Of a stretch of 64,000 nt of DNA, positions 34,115 to 42,507 are shown piece by piece. The number at the start of each line of letters is the position of its first letter. Position 1 is the first letter of the stretch. Position numbers and translations under genes: made by a program. The notes below the pieces were generated by a model. It was not told where the DNA came from. It did not search any database and saw nothing but the letters and a program-made list of their open reading frames with translations. This DNA is from UBA11606 sp965243715. GTDB taxonomy: Bacteria; Actinomycetota; Acidimicrobiia; Acidimicrobiales; Aldehydirespiratoraceae. The stretch is taken from assembly GCA_965243715.1 (NCBI GenBank), contig CBDEVU010000007.1:62001-126000 (forward strand), given 5' to 3'.

Positions 34115-37100
34115 TTGGCTCAAGCCCACGTTGACGGTCGCGCCACAACAACGGAGCAAGCAACCCTCAAAGCGAACCTTGGGGCCTGGATCGGGAGTCT
34201 GTGGCGTCTGCTTGACCAAGCCGAAGAAGCTCTCGCCTCCGCCCGCCGCACAGTGAAAGGTGCAGCGCGAGCCTCCGTTCTCACCGATCTCGACGAAGAG
34301 TGCTTCCGCATCGACGCGGTAATCACCTTGCTCACAGGAGCACCCGACGAGTCTGAGCTATGGCCGCTCGAGGTCGACTCCCCCGCCGACCACGAGATCG
34401 AGTCCGTACCGTACGTTGGCTCGGTTCAACTCCAATTGTCTCGCACGGACGGCTGCATCGTTGCATGGGCGGCTGGGAACAAGCTTCGCGGCGAGTACCA
34501 CGACGCCGTTCTCGAGCGGGTTAAACAACTCGGCGGCGGGGCCATCGAGTGGGACGCCCAGGCCACGATGAAAACTCCCGGTACCGGCCGAGTCTCGACC
34601 ATGTCGGTCTCACTCGCCCATGCGCTGGGCTGGCTCGTGGCACTCAAGGACACCGCCGACGACGAGTCCGTGGGCGCGTCAGCAACGTGGATGGGGCACG
34701 CCGCCGCGCTGGCGGTAGAACTTGTCGCCCAGGGTCGTGTAGTGCCGCAGTTGGTTCAATCCAAGCGCCGCCGAAAGGATCCCATGACACCGAATTACAG
34801 TTCGTTTAGAGTTCGTTGGGTTCCTGCACTGATCGATGAAAGTCGCCTCGCGACACTTATTGCTTCCGTGCCCGGCGCAGCGATGGCCGCCAGCCGTGAA
34901 CAAGAGCGCAAGAAGTTCACCATGGCCGCACTCACCGACCTAACCGACGCCATTGTCTGCGTCGCGGCCAGTCAACTCGAAATGCCTGCCGCGCCGCCCC
35001 TGATCGAAACTAGGGCCGATCTCGGTGAGGCCACGCTTTGTCATCTTGACGGAACAACTTTCCAAGCTCCCACGAAGACGGGCAGCGAATTGCTACGGCG
35101 GCTAACCCAATGGGGACACGCAGTGATCGGCCCCGCGGAGAACCGGCTCGTTGTTCAACTCGACCCGCCCGACGACGCGGGCGCTTGGCTGGTTGCCATC
35201 TTGGCCGTATCCGACGACGGAAATCTCGAACCTGTCGAAGTCACCCTTACCACGAGTTCCAAAGGCCGAGCCAATCACACCGCGGCTCACCTCGCTCGCC
35301 TCGAACGGTTGTTCCCTGAGCTTCTTCGCCTCGGGGGCCGCCGTCGGGGTGAAGTGATCCTCTCCCAAGACGAGGCGTGGCAGCTCATGACTACCTCGGG
35401 CGACACCCTAAAGGCGTGCGGTTTTGATGTGCGGGTACCCGCGCTCAAACGTCAACGAGCCGTTGCCTCGCTGCGTCTCACCTCGGAGGCCAACGAAACG
35501 GTCGTAGGTGCCCAGCAGTTGGCCGATGTGCGATGGAGCGCCGTGTTCGAGGACGTCGAACTCACCGCAAGCGAGATCTCGAAGCTATCCGCCCAGGCTC
35601 GTCCCCTCGTCAAGTCACGCGGCAAGTGGGTCGAAATCGACAAAGCTGATCTCGTCGAAGCGGCGACCGCCCTCGCCGATCGAGCCGATAAGACCAAACT
35701 CACTGGGGCAGACATTCTTCGTCACGCCTTGGGCCTCGAAGGTTCTCCGCTGTCGGGCGGGGTGGGCATCGTCGGCGACGGCTGGGCGGCGGACCTTCTT
35801 CGTAGCGTCGAAGCAATTCCCAAAGTACCTACCACCACCCCCGAAGGATTCGAAGGCGAACTACGTAGCTACCAAGCCGAGGCGCTCGCCTGGCTGAACT
35901 TTCTTGACGACGCGGGGTTGGGGGGCTGTCTGGCGCTCGATATGGGTCTCGGCAAAACCCCGACCGCCCTCGCGAACATCGCCCAAACCACCGAGAACGG
36001 AACCGCCCTAGTCATCGCCCCACCGGCGGTGGTCGGCAACTGGGCCGGTGAGGCGGCCCGGTTTGTTCCTGGGGTTCGAATACTGGTTCACCACGGGTCG
36101 AACCGAGCCAGAGGGCCCGCTCTAGGTACTGCGGTGCGAGCCGCCGACTTGGTAATCACCACCTACGGAACCGCTGTTCGCGATATGGACCAGTTGTCAC
36201 AGTTGTCGTTCGGTAAGGTCATTATCGACGAGGCTCAGGCCATCAAGAACCCAGTAGCGGAAACGTCCATGCAGCTTCGCCGCATAAATGCTCGGAGTCG
36301 CGTCGCCCTAACAGGGACGCCGATTGAGAATGGTCTCGGCGATCTGTGGTCGATAATGGATTGGGCCAATCCTGGCCTGTTAGGTCCTCGAGCACCGTTC
36401 ATTTCTCAGCTTACGCCCGACCACAAGAGCCGAACCGGCGACGGCGAAGCGGCGCTACGGGCGCTCAACGGTATTCTCGTCCACCGCCGCACCAAAACCG
36501 AACCGAGTATCGCCGCGGAACTTCCCGACCGGATTGACGAACTCGACCACTGTGCGATGACCAACGAGCAAATCGGCCTCTATCAGGCGGTCATCGATAC
36601 GCTGATTCTACAAACCACTAAAGCCGAGCCGGGAACTCCGGCGCGCAAGGGAGCAGTGCTGACGGCCATTACCGCGCTCAAGCAAATCTGCAACCACCCG
36701 CTCAATTACCAACCCGACGACCGTGGCGTCGCGGGGCGCTCCGGCAAGTTGACCAGACTCAACGAGATCATCGAGACGGTGTTTGCCGCCGACGAAAAGG
36801 TGCTGGTTTTCACCCACTTTGCGTCGTGGGGGGTCCGCTTGGCCGACTATCTCAGCGATCGCTGGGGCACCAAGATTAGTTGCTACCACGGCGCCCTTGG
36901 TCGCGGCGCACGCGATGCCCTAGTGGCAGAGTTCGAGTCGGCTAAGGGTGCGGGGGTCATGGTCTTGTCGCTCAAGGCGGGCGGCACCGGCCTCAACCTC
37001 ACAGCGGCCAATCATGTCGTGTTGTACGACCGTTGGTGGAATCCCGCGGTCGAAGATCAAGCCCGCGATCGTGTCTGGCGCATCGGCCAGAAGAACACGG

Positions 37101-37312
37101 TCATCTGTCACCGACTGATCTGTCCTGGGACCATCGACGAACGGGTCGAGGAAATCGTCGCGGGCAAGCGACAGATTGCCGATCTCACTCTGCCCAAGTC
37201 TAAGTCCATTGGTGACCTCGACGCCGGTCAACTCCAACAAGCCTTAGGAATTGACGTGACCCAGTTGCTCGATGTCGACGATGAACTCCCGACCGCAGAG
37301 GTGCCTTTATGA
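34115..37312 (+). CDS. SNF2-family DNA-dependent ATPase (HepA/HelZ-like)
   Basis: A 1065-residue protein. The C-terminal ~480 residues are the Swi2/Snf2 motor: motif I LALDMGLGKTPTALA, motif II DEAQ, motif III LTGTPIENGLGDLWSI, and the second RecA domain with KAGGTGLNLTAANHVVLYDRWWNPAVE-type motifs V/VI ending DRVWRIGQ. The N-terminal ~580 residues are the poorly conserved SNF2-associated region. Such proteins remodel DNA- or RNA-polymerase-bound complexes; mycobacterial HelZ is the nearest named type. The start is uncertain because TTG 34115 has no ribosome site (see 34052). The stop overlaps the next gene by 4 bases. Confidence 0.93.
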   Translation: MAQAHVDGRATTTEQATLKANLGAWIGSLWRLLDQAEEALASARRTVKGAARASVLTDLDEECFRIDAVITLLTGAPDESELWPLEVDSPADHEIESVPYVGSVQLQLSRTDGCIVAWAAGNKLRGEYHDAVLERVKQLGGGAIEWDAQATMKTPGTGRVSTMSVSLAHALGWLVALKDTADDESVGASATWMGHAAALAVELVAQGRVVPQLVQSKRRRKDPMTPNYSSFRVRWVPALIDESRLATLIASVPGAAMAASREQERKKFTMAALTDLTDAIVCVAASQLEMPAAPPLIETRADLGEATLCHLDGTTFQAPTKTGSELLRRLTQWGHAVIGPAENRLVVQLDPPDDAGAWLVAILAVSDDGNLEPVEVTLTTSSKGRANHTAAHLARLERLFPELLRLGGRRRGEVILSQDEAWQLMTTSGDTLKACGFDVRVPALKRQRAVASLRLTSEANETVVGAQQLADVRWSAVFEDVELTASEISKLSAQARPLVKSRGKWVEIDKADLVEAATALADRADKTKLTGADILRHALGLEGSPLSGGVGIVGDGWAADLLRSVEAIPKVPTTTPEGFEGELRSYQAEALAWLNFLDDAGLGGCLALDMGLGKTPTALANIAQTTENGTALVIAPPAVVGNWAGEAARFVPGVRILVHHGSNRARGPALGTAVRAADLVITTYGTAVRDMDQLSQLSFGKVIIDEAQAIKNPVAETSMQLRRINARSRVALTGTPIENGLGDLWSIMDWANPGLLGPRAPFISQLTPDHKSRTGDGEAALRALNGILVHRRTKTEPSIAAELPDRIDELDHCAMTNEQIGLYQAVIDTLILQTTKAEPGTPARKGAVLTAITALKQICNHPLNYQPDDRGVAGRSGKLTRLNEIIETVFAADEKVLVFTHFASWGVRLADYLSDRWGTKISCYHGALGRGARDALVAEFESAKGAGVMVLSLKAGGTGLNLTAANHVVLYDRWWNPAVEDQARDRVWRIGQKNTVICHRLICPGTIDERVEEIVAGKRQIADLTLPKSKSIGDLDAGQLQQALGIDVTQLLDVDDELPTAEVPL

Positions 37313-37644
37313 GTGGGCAAAATCGTAATCGCCGAAACAGCGCCGGAAATCCTTCATGGAACGGTGACAGGCCGAAGAAGAACCCGAAGAGCACCAAACC
37401 GTGGGCGCCAACCGTCGATCCTACGGACTTCTGGGGGGACCCCGATCTGCTACCCGAACCCATCACCACGATCCGAAGCGTTCCTGACGTGAATGCCGTT
37501 GTCTCCTCCCTCGGCCGTGTTCCGATTGCTGGCCAGGAGACCGCGGCTGAGCACTGGTTCACCATGGTCTACGAGCGCGGCGCTGTCTTGGCCAACGCGC
37601 TCGCAGCGGCGGGCGGGATCGAGATCGAGGTCCCACCCTCCTAA
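37309..37644 (+). CDS. Small SNF2 partner resembling the C-terminal tail of SWIM proteins
   Basis: A 111-residue protein coupled to the SNF2 gene by an ATGA overlap. The N-terminal ~35 residues are basic and disordered-looking. The remainder contains DFWGDPDLLP, a spaced Pro-rich stretch, SLGRVP and a terminal helix ending ALAAAG. This resembles the extreme C-terminus of SWIM zinc-finger proteins, which in actinobacteria are commonly encoded next to HelZ-like SNF2 genes. The SWIM finger itself (CxC...CxH) is absent; there is no Cys at all. It may be a reduced partner that kept only the SNF2-interacting part. This is inference from pattern and context. Confidence 0.6.
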   Translation: MSGQNRNRRNSAGNPSWNGDRPKKNPKSTKPWAPTVDPTDFWGDPDLLPEPITTIRSVPDVNAVVSSLGRVPIAGQETAAEHWFTMVYERGAVLANALAAAGGIEIEVPPS

Positions 37645-37648
37645 CTTG

Positions 37649-37663
37649 GTTGCAAATTGCAAC
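37649..37663. promoter_or_regulatory. Palindromic operator candidate upstream of HxlR-fbiC
   Basis: GTTGCAA-A-TTGCAAC is a perfect 7-base inverted repeat around a single central base. It lies 4 bases after the stop of the small SNF2 partner and 22 bases before GTG 37686. TTGCAA (37650-37655) could also serve as a -35 element with a weak TAGGGT -10 at 37673-37678 (17-base spacing), so binding here would block the promoter. A self-regulating HxlR protein is the obvious candidate. Confidence 0.6.
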
Positions 37664-37685
37664 TAACTGTTTTAGGGTCTTGGGC

Positions 37686-38168
37686 GTGGGCCCCTCCTCG
37701 ACCACTTGGCCGCTGGCTAGTGACTGCTCCATCCAACGAACCCTTGATGTAATCGGTGATCGCTGGACTCTTCTCATCCTTCGTGACCTGTTTCGCGGGG
37801 TACGCAGATTCGGACTACTGGAAGCCGACCTCGGCATCGCCAAGAACCTCCTCGCCGACCGACTGACAGCCCTAGTCGAAAATCGTCTCGTCGAGAAGGT
37901 TCCCTATCAGCATCGACCGCTCCGCTGCGAGTATGTGCTGACGGCCAAGGGACGGTCGCTCAGCCCCGCACTCGTCGCCCTTATGCGCTGGGGCGACGAC
38001 TGGTACAGCGACGGGCTCGCACCGACCGAGCTCTTCCATGATGACTGCGGAACGCGACTCGCCCTCCAGCCGTGGTGTACCCACTGCAACGTCCCCGTCG
38101 GCCCAACCCACATCGCCTCTCGGCCCGGCCCAGGCGCCGTCGACCCCAGCCAAGGAATGCACCCATGA
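37686..38168 (+). CDS. HxlR-type winged-helix regulator
   Basis: A 160-residue regulator with the HxlR winged helix: CSIQRTLDVIGDRWTLLILRDL, then RRFGLLEADLGIAKNLLADR, then the wing RPLRCEYVLTAKGRSL. After it comes a C-terminal extension with CGTRLALQPWCTHC, whose three Cys could bind a metal or sense redox state. The frame is open to TTG 37650, but that codon lies inside the palindrome; GTG 37686 is preferred and may be translated from a leaderless mRNA. The stop overlaps the fbiC start as ATGA, linking this regulator to coenzyme F420 synthesis. Confidence 0.88.
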   Translation: MGPSSTTWPLASDCSIQRTLDVIGDRWTLLILRDLFRGVRRFGLLEADLGIAKNLLADRLTALVENRLVEKVPYQHRPLRCEYVLTAKGRSLSPALVALMRWGDDWYSDGLAPTELFHDDCGTRLALQPWCTHCNVPVGPTHIASRPGPGAVDPSQGMHP

Positions 38169-40564
38169 CAACTCAAGGTGTTCGTGACCTGACGACCGCA
38201 GAGTTGCGGGCCGAAGCCAGCCGCATCCGCGACGCCCAATTCGGTCGGGTAATCACCTTCTCGCCCAAGGTTTTTGTTCCTCTCACCATGTTGTGTCGAG
38301 ATAAATGCGGGTATTGCACCTTTGCCCGGCCCCCAGCCCGCCTTGATGCGCCCTATCTAGCACCGGAGGATGTACTCGAAGTCGCCCGGGCGGGGGCCGA
38401 ACAGGGCTGCCACGAAGCCCTGTTCACGTTGGGCGAGCGGCCAGAGTCGCGGTATCCGGTGGCCCGTGACTGGCTCGATCGCCATGGCTACCGATCGACC
38501 GTCGAGTATGTCGCGGCTATGGCCCGCCTTGTACTCGACGAAACCGGGCTACTCCCCCACGCCAATACGGGCGCCATGTACGCTGGCGAACTGGCCCTGC
38601 TGCGGCCCGTCTGCCCCAGCCAAGGCATGATGATCGAGTCCCTCCGCGCCGATCTTGACTGCCACCGAGGTGCCCCTGACAAAGCGCCACAACGCCGTCT
38701 TGACACTCTCGAAAGGGCCGGTGAACAGCAGATTCCGTTCACCACAGGCATCCTTATCGGGATCGGTGAGCAACGTGACGACCGGATCGTGGCGCTCGAG
38801 GCCATAGCGGAGTCGTACCGACGTCACGGGCACGTGCAAGAGGTGATCGTGCAGAACTTTTTGCCTAAAGCAGGCACCGCGATGCACCACGAGCCAGCCT
38901 GTCCTCGCCACGTGTACCTCGATGCCATCGCCCTCGCTCGGGTGATTTTACCCCCCGCGATTCATGTACAGGCCCCACCGAATCTAAGCGACGAATTCGA
39001 GGACCTGCTCGACGCTGGGGTCTCTGATTGGGGCGGGGTTTCGCCCGTTACCATCGATCACGTCAACCCCGAACGTCCCTGGCCCGATCTTGACCGATTG
39101 AGGGATGTGACAGAGGCGGCCGGGTACACGCTCGCCCCTCGCCTCACCGTACACCCGCCGTTTGCTCGTGACCCAAAGCGTTGGCTCGATCCTGGTCTGC
39201 ACTTTGCCGTCGCCGATCGTTCCGACAGTGACGGATTGGCCCGCGACGATCCCGGATCGGTATGGCCGGAACGAACCATGGAACGGGCCAAGGTCGGCGA
39301 TGGCGCCGAGTTCGAACTCACCGGCTCGATTTCTTCACAGTGGTACGTCGGCGCGGGTGGCGATCCGCAACAACTAATCCCCGGCTCTGCTGCGGCTCAC
39401 GGGGCGGTCGGCGAGGTACTCGACGGCGTGCGCGCCGGACAAGACGTCGAGTTCGATGAAATCCTGACTCTGTTTCGCGCCCGCGGCCCAGAGGTCGCGG
39501 CAGTGGCGCAGGTCGCGGATGAACTGCGTCGGCAGGCGGTTGGCGACGAGGTCACCTGGGTCGCCAACCGCAACATCAACTACACCAATGTTTGTACGTT
39601 CAAGTGTCGCTTCTGCGGCTTTTCGAAAGGTCCGCTTTCCTTGAACCTGCGGGGCACTCCCTACTTGCTCACCCTCAACGAAATCGCCGCACGAGTTATC
39701 GAAGCCGCGGCTCACGGGGCGACCGAAGTTTGTCTGCAGGGTGGTATTCACCCCGACTTCGACGGCGACTACTACATCGATGTCGCCCAGGCAGTCCACG
39801 AAGCCGTACCCGGTATGCATATCCACGGTTTCACCGCGCTCGAGGTGACCGAAGGAGCCAAACGCAACCGTGAACCCTTGGCCGACTATCTCATCCGCTT
39901 GCGTGATGCGGGTCAAGCCTCGCTCCCGGGCACCGCTGCGGAGATCCTCCACGACGACGTGCGGGCCACCCTATGTCCCGACAAAATCAACACCGAGGAG
40001 TGGCTCGTTGCGCACCGCACAGCCCATAAGGTTGGTTTGAAGTCCAACGTTACGATCATGTTTGGCTCGATCGAACGGCCTGAACATTGGGTCCATCACA
40101 TCCTGCGTACTCGTGCGCTGCAGGAAGAGACCGGCGGGTTTACCGAGTTTGTGGGGCTTCCGTTCGTCCACATGGCCTCGCCCATCTACCTGCAGAAGCG
40201 CTCTCGTCGAGGTCCCACGTTTCGTGAAGTGATCCTCATGCATGCCGTGGCACGCATCGCCTACCGAGGACGCATTCATAATATCCAAGGATCGTGGGTC
40301 AAGTTGGGGTTCAATTCCATAACCCAACTGCTGCAATCGGGCGCCAACGATCTCGGCGGCACCTTGATGGACGAAAACATCTCCCGGGCCGCGGGAGCCA
40401 CCCACGGTACAGAAGTCACGGCAGAAGATTTCCGTCGCATCGTGGAGCCCTTGGGCCGTACCCTGGTTCAACGCACCACCTTGTACGGACGCCCCAATTT
40501 CTCGGAACTTCCGTTACGGCCTAAGTCATCCCAAGGGGTACCGCTAACATTACTCCGTGGATGA
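38165..40564 (+). CDS. fbiC: FO synthase FbiC (F420 biosynthesis)
   Basis: A 799-residue fusion of two radical-SAM enzymes that together make FO, the deazaflavin core of coenzyme F420, from tyrosine and a flavin precursor. The CofG-like half has its cluster motif CRDKCGYC (Cys 44, 48, 51), and the CofH-like half has CTFKCRFC (about Cys 477, 481, 484). Fusion of the two is the actinobacterial form; archaea use separate CofG and CofH. The ATG at 38165 overlaps the HxlR stop. The end overlaps the next gene by 8 bases. No other F420 genes are in the window. Confidence 0.97.
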   Translation: MTTQGVRDLTTAELRAEASRIRDAQFGRVITFSPKVFVPLTMLCRDKCGYCTFARPPARLDAPYLAPEDVLEVARAGAEQGCHEALFTLGERPESRYPVARDWLDRHGYRSTVEYVAAMARLVLDETGLLPHANTGAMYAGELALLRPVCPSQGMMIESLRADLDCHRGAPDKAPQRRLDTLERAGEQQIPFTTGILIGIGEQRDDRIVALEAIAESYRRHGHVQEVIVQNFLPKAGTAMHHEPACPRHVYLDAIALARVILPPAIHVQAPPNLSDEFEDLLDAGVSDWGGVSPVTIDHVNPERPWPDLDRLRDVTEAAGYTLAPRLTVHPPFARDPKRWLDPGLHFAVADRSDSDGLARDDPGSVWPERTMERAKVGDGAEFELTGSISSQWYVGAGGDPQQLIPGSAAAHGAVGEVLDGVRAGQDVEFDEILTLFRARGPEVAAVAQVADELRRQAVGDEVTWVANRNINYTNVCTFKCRFCGFSKGPLSLNLRGTPYLLTLNEIAARVIEAAAHGATEVCLQGGIHPDFDGDYYIDVAQAVHEAVPGMHIHGFTALEVTEGAKRNREPLADYLIRLRDAGQASLPGTAAEILHDDVRATLCPDKINTEEWLVAHRTAHKVGLKSNVTIMFGSIERPEHWVHHILRTRALQEETGGFTEFVGLPFVHMASPIYLQKRSRRGPTFREVILMHAVARIAYRGRIHNIQGSWVKLGFNSITQLLQSGANDLGGTLMDENISRAAGATHGTEVTAEDFRRIVEPLGRTLVQRTTLYGRPNFSELPLRPKSSQGVPLTLLRG

Positions 40565-41516
40565 GTTCACCTCCCGGTACCGAACCGGCAACAAAACCAG
40601 CCACGGTGACCACGAACTGGTAGCCAACGCCATGAAGGAGTTCCGTTACTCCTTCGAGGTCTTCGCTCCCTACCAGGACAAGCCAAAGTGTACGATCTTT
40701 GGGAGCGCCCGAATCAAATCGGGCGATCCTGCTTACCAATGGGCAAAGGAGTTCGCCGCCGCCATAGTGGCCCGAGGTTGGATGGTCATTACCGGTGCCG
40801 GGCCGGGGATCATGGAAGCGGGCCACGAAGGAGCAGGGGTCGAAAATAGCTTCGGCTTGAACATCATCTTGCCGTTCGAGGCCGAGGCCAACCCGATCAT
40901 TGCCGACGACCACAAACTCATCAACTACCAGTACTTCTTCACCCGCAAGGTCATGTTCATGAAGGAGTCGCACGCCTACGTCCTCCTCCCCGGCGGCTTC
41001 GGCACCATGGACGAGTCCTTCGAGTTGTTAACCCTGATCCAAACCGGCAAGAGTCCCATCGCCCCGATCGTGTTGCTCGATCCCCCGGGGAGTACGTACT
41101 GGCAGCGTTGGTATCAGTTCGTAACCTTGGAATTGCTCGACGAAAAGCTGATTTCCGCCGACGACATGCGACTCGTATCTGTTTGTTCGTCGGTAGACGA
41201 AGCGGTAGCTGAAATCTGCGGTTTCTACCGGACGTATCACTCCATGCGCTTCGTCAGTGATCAATTAATCCTTCGCCTGCACCGCCTTGTCGGCGACGAC
41301 GAACTGGCCCGCTTGAACACCGAGTTCGCCGACCTTCTCACCACTGGTCCGATCGAACGCATCGCGGCGACCGGCGTCGAACAGCGAGACGACGACTTGT
41401 GTCACCTCGATCGTCTCGCCCTTCCCTTTGATAGGCATCGTTGGTCTCGGATTCGTCGCCTAATCGACGCGCTCAACAATCACCCAGACAGTCCCGCCCT
41501 AGTAACCTCACCCTGA
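40557..41516 (+). CDS. LOG-family nucleotide phosphoribohydrolase-like protein
   Basis: A 319-residue protein of the LOG/TIGR00730 family. The N-terminal Rossmann part contains TIFGSARI and GAGPGIMEAGHEGA, and the signature PGGFGTMDE lies about residues 143-151. LOG enzymes split nucleoside monophosphates (cytokinin ribotides or AMP) into base and ribose phosphate. This one is longer than short LOG proteins, with about 100 extra C-terminal residues of unknown role. Translation starts at GTG 40557 within the end of fbiC, so it is probably coupled, though no functional link to F420 is known to me. Confidence 0.9.
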   Translation: MDEFTSRYRTGNKTSHGDHELVANAMKEFRYSFEVFAPYQDKPKCTIFGSARIKSGDPAYQWAKEFAAAIVARGWMVITGAGPGIMEAGHEGAGVENSFGLNIILPFEAEANPIIADDHKLINYQYFFTRKVMFMKESHAYVLLPGGFGTMDESFELLTLIQTGKSPIAPIVLLDPPGSTYWQRWYQFVTLELLDEKLISADDMRLVSVCSSVDEAVAEICGFYRTYHSMRFVSDQLILRLHRLVGDDELARLNTEFADLLTTGPIERIAATGVEQRDDDLCHLDRLALPFDRHRWSRIRRLIDALNNHPDSPALVTSP

Positions 41517-41523
41517 GCGGAAT

Positions 41524-41721
41524 CTAGATATCGTTCGGTTCTTGCAGCAGGTGCACGGCCTTGTCAACGGCGCGACGGGCCCTAGTTAGTCGCTTCTCGT
41601 CCACCGGGATCTCGGTACCGCCCGCGTCGATTGATTCGCGGAGTCTGCTGATGGCCAGATCAGCCAACTCCTCACTGATTGCCTCGAGTCGTGATCGGAT
41701 GTACTCGAATTCTCCCGCCAT
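41524..41721 (-). CDS. Small hypothetical alpha-helical protein
   Basis: A 65-residue protein, almost entirely predicted helix (MAGEFEYIRSRLEAISEEL onward), acidic then basic, with no membrane segment or Cys. It starts at ATG 41721; GTG 41730 is an alternative. It is convergent with the LOG gene (7-base gap) and divergent from the Cys-rich gene, whose ATG is 39 bases away, so both probably have very short leaders. No family is recognised. Confidence 0.65.
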   Translation of the reverse strand: MAGEFEYIRSRLEAISEELADLAISRLRESIDAGGTEIPVDEKRLTRARRAVDKAVHLLQEPNDI

Positions 41722-41760
41722 GCAGGACACCGTAGCCGTTCACCGCTACCCTCCCCCGTC

Positions 41761-42507
41761 ATGAGCGTCATACCCGAGGACGTCCATGAATGGGTGACCT
41801 TCGACGACGACGAAGGCAACACGTGGCAGTTTGACTTGACATTTTTGACCTCCAACTACGGATGTATCTATGGCAAGGGCTGTCCTGGAGTATTTACCGA
41901 ACGCGCCGCTGAGTACGAACACGGATGCTGTACCTACGGTGCCCACTTCGTTGACGAAGACGACCGGACATCAATCGAGGCCAAAGTCGCACAACTTGAA
42001 CCCGGTGAGTGGCAACTAGCCGACCAGGCGGCCGAGATGGGCGGCCCCATCTTCTGCAACGACGATGGGGAATGGGTGACCAGGAGCGTCGACACGGCGT
42101 GCATTTTCCTGAACCGACCCGGTTTCGAACACGGCGCGGGGTGCGCCCTTCATCAGGCGGCGCTACGGCGAGGCGAACGCCCCCTCGATTGGAAGCCCGA
42201 CGTTTGCTGGCAGTTGCCGGTGCGCTTCGATGAACACACCGACGACAACCACCACAGCACCTACATCTTGCGCGAGTGGAAACGCCGTGACTGGGGGGAA
42301 GGGGGCGCGGAGTTCGCTTGGTGGTGTACCGACGATCCCCTAGCCTTCAACGAGGACCGACCGGTGTGGAAGTCGCTTCGTGATGAGATCGTGGAATTAG
42401 TCGGTGACGGACCCTACGAACGTCTAGTCGACTACATCCACGCCCGATCCGATCTAGATTCAGGGGTAGTGTTTCTCCCGCATCCCCAGGTTCGGTCCCG
42501 TTCGTGA
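41761..42507 (+). CDS. Cys-rich protein of unknown function coupled to a ClC channel
   Basis: A 248-residue protein with ten or so Cys in spaced clusters: NYGCIYGKGCPGVF, HGCCTYGAHF, IFCNDD, TACIFLN, HGAGCALH, VCWQLP and WWCTDD. The number and spacing suggest metal or iron-sulfur binding and recall DUF3109-type CxxxCC proteins, but I am not sure of the family. It lacks a signal peptide and membrane helices, so it is probably cytoplasmic. Its stop overlaps the start of the ClC gene (GTGA), implying that the two are made together. It could be a metalloenzyme or a sensor acting with the channel. Confidence 0.75.
   Translation: MSVIPEDVHEWVTFDDDEGNTWQFDLTFLTSNYGCIYGKGCPGVFTERAAEYEHGCCTYGAHFVDEDDRTSIEAKVAQLEPGEWQLADQAAEMGGPIFCNDDGEWVTRSVDTACIFLNRPGFEHGAGCALHQAALRRGERPLDWKPDVCWQLPVRFDEHTDDNHHSTYILREWKRRDWGEGGAEFAWWCTDDPLAFNEDRPVWKSLRDEIVELVGDGPYERLVDYIHARSDLDSGVVFLPHPQVRSRS

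Noticed and set aside
38072..38164. N-terminal extension of fbiC
   Set aside because: It is Arg/Pro-rich out-of-frame overlap with the HxlR gene; ATG 38165 matches FbiC and the ATGA pattern.
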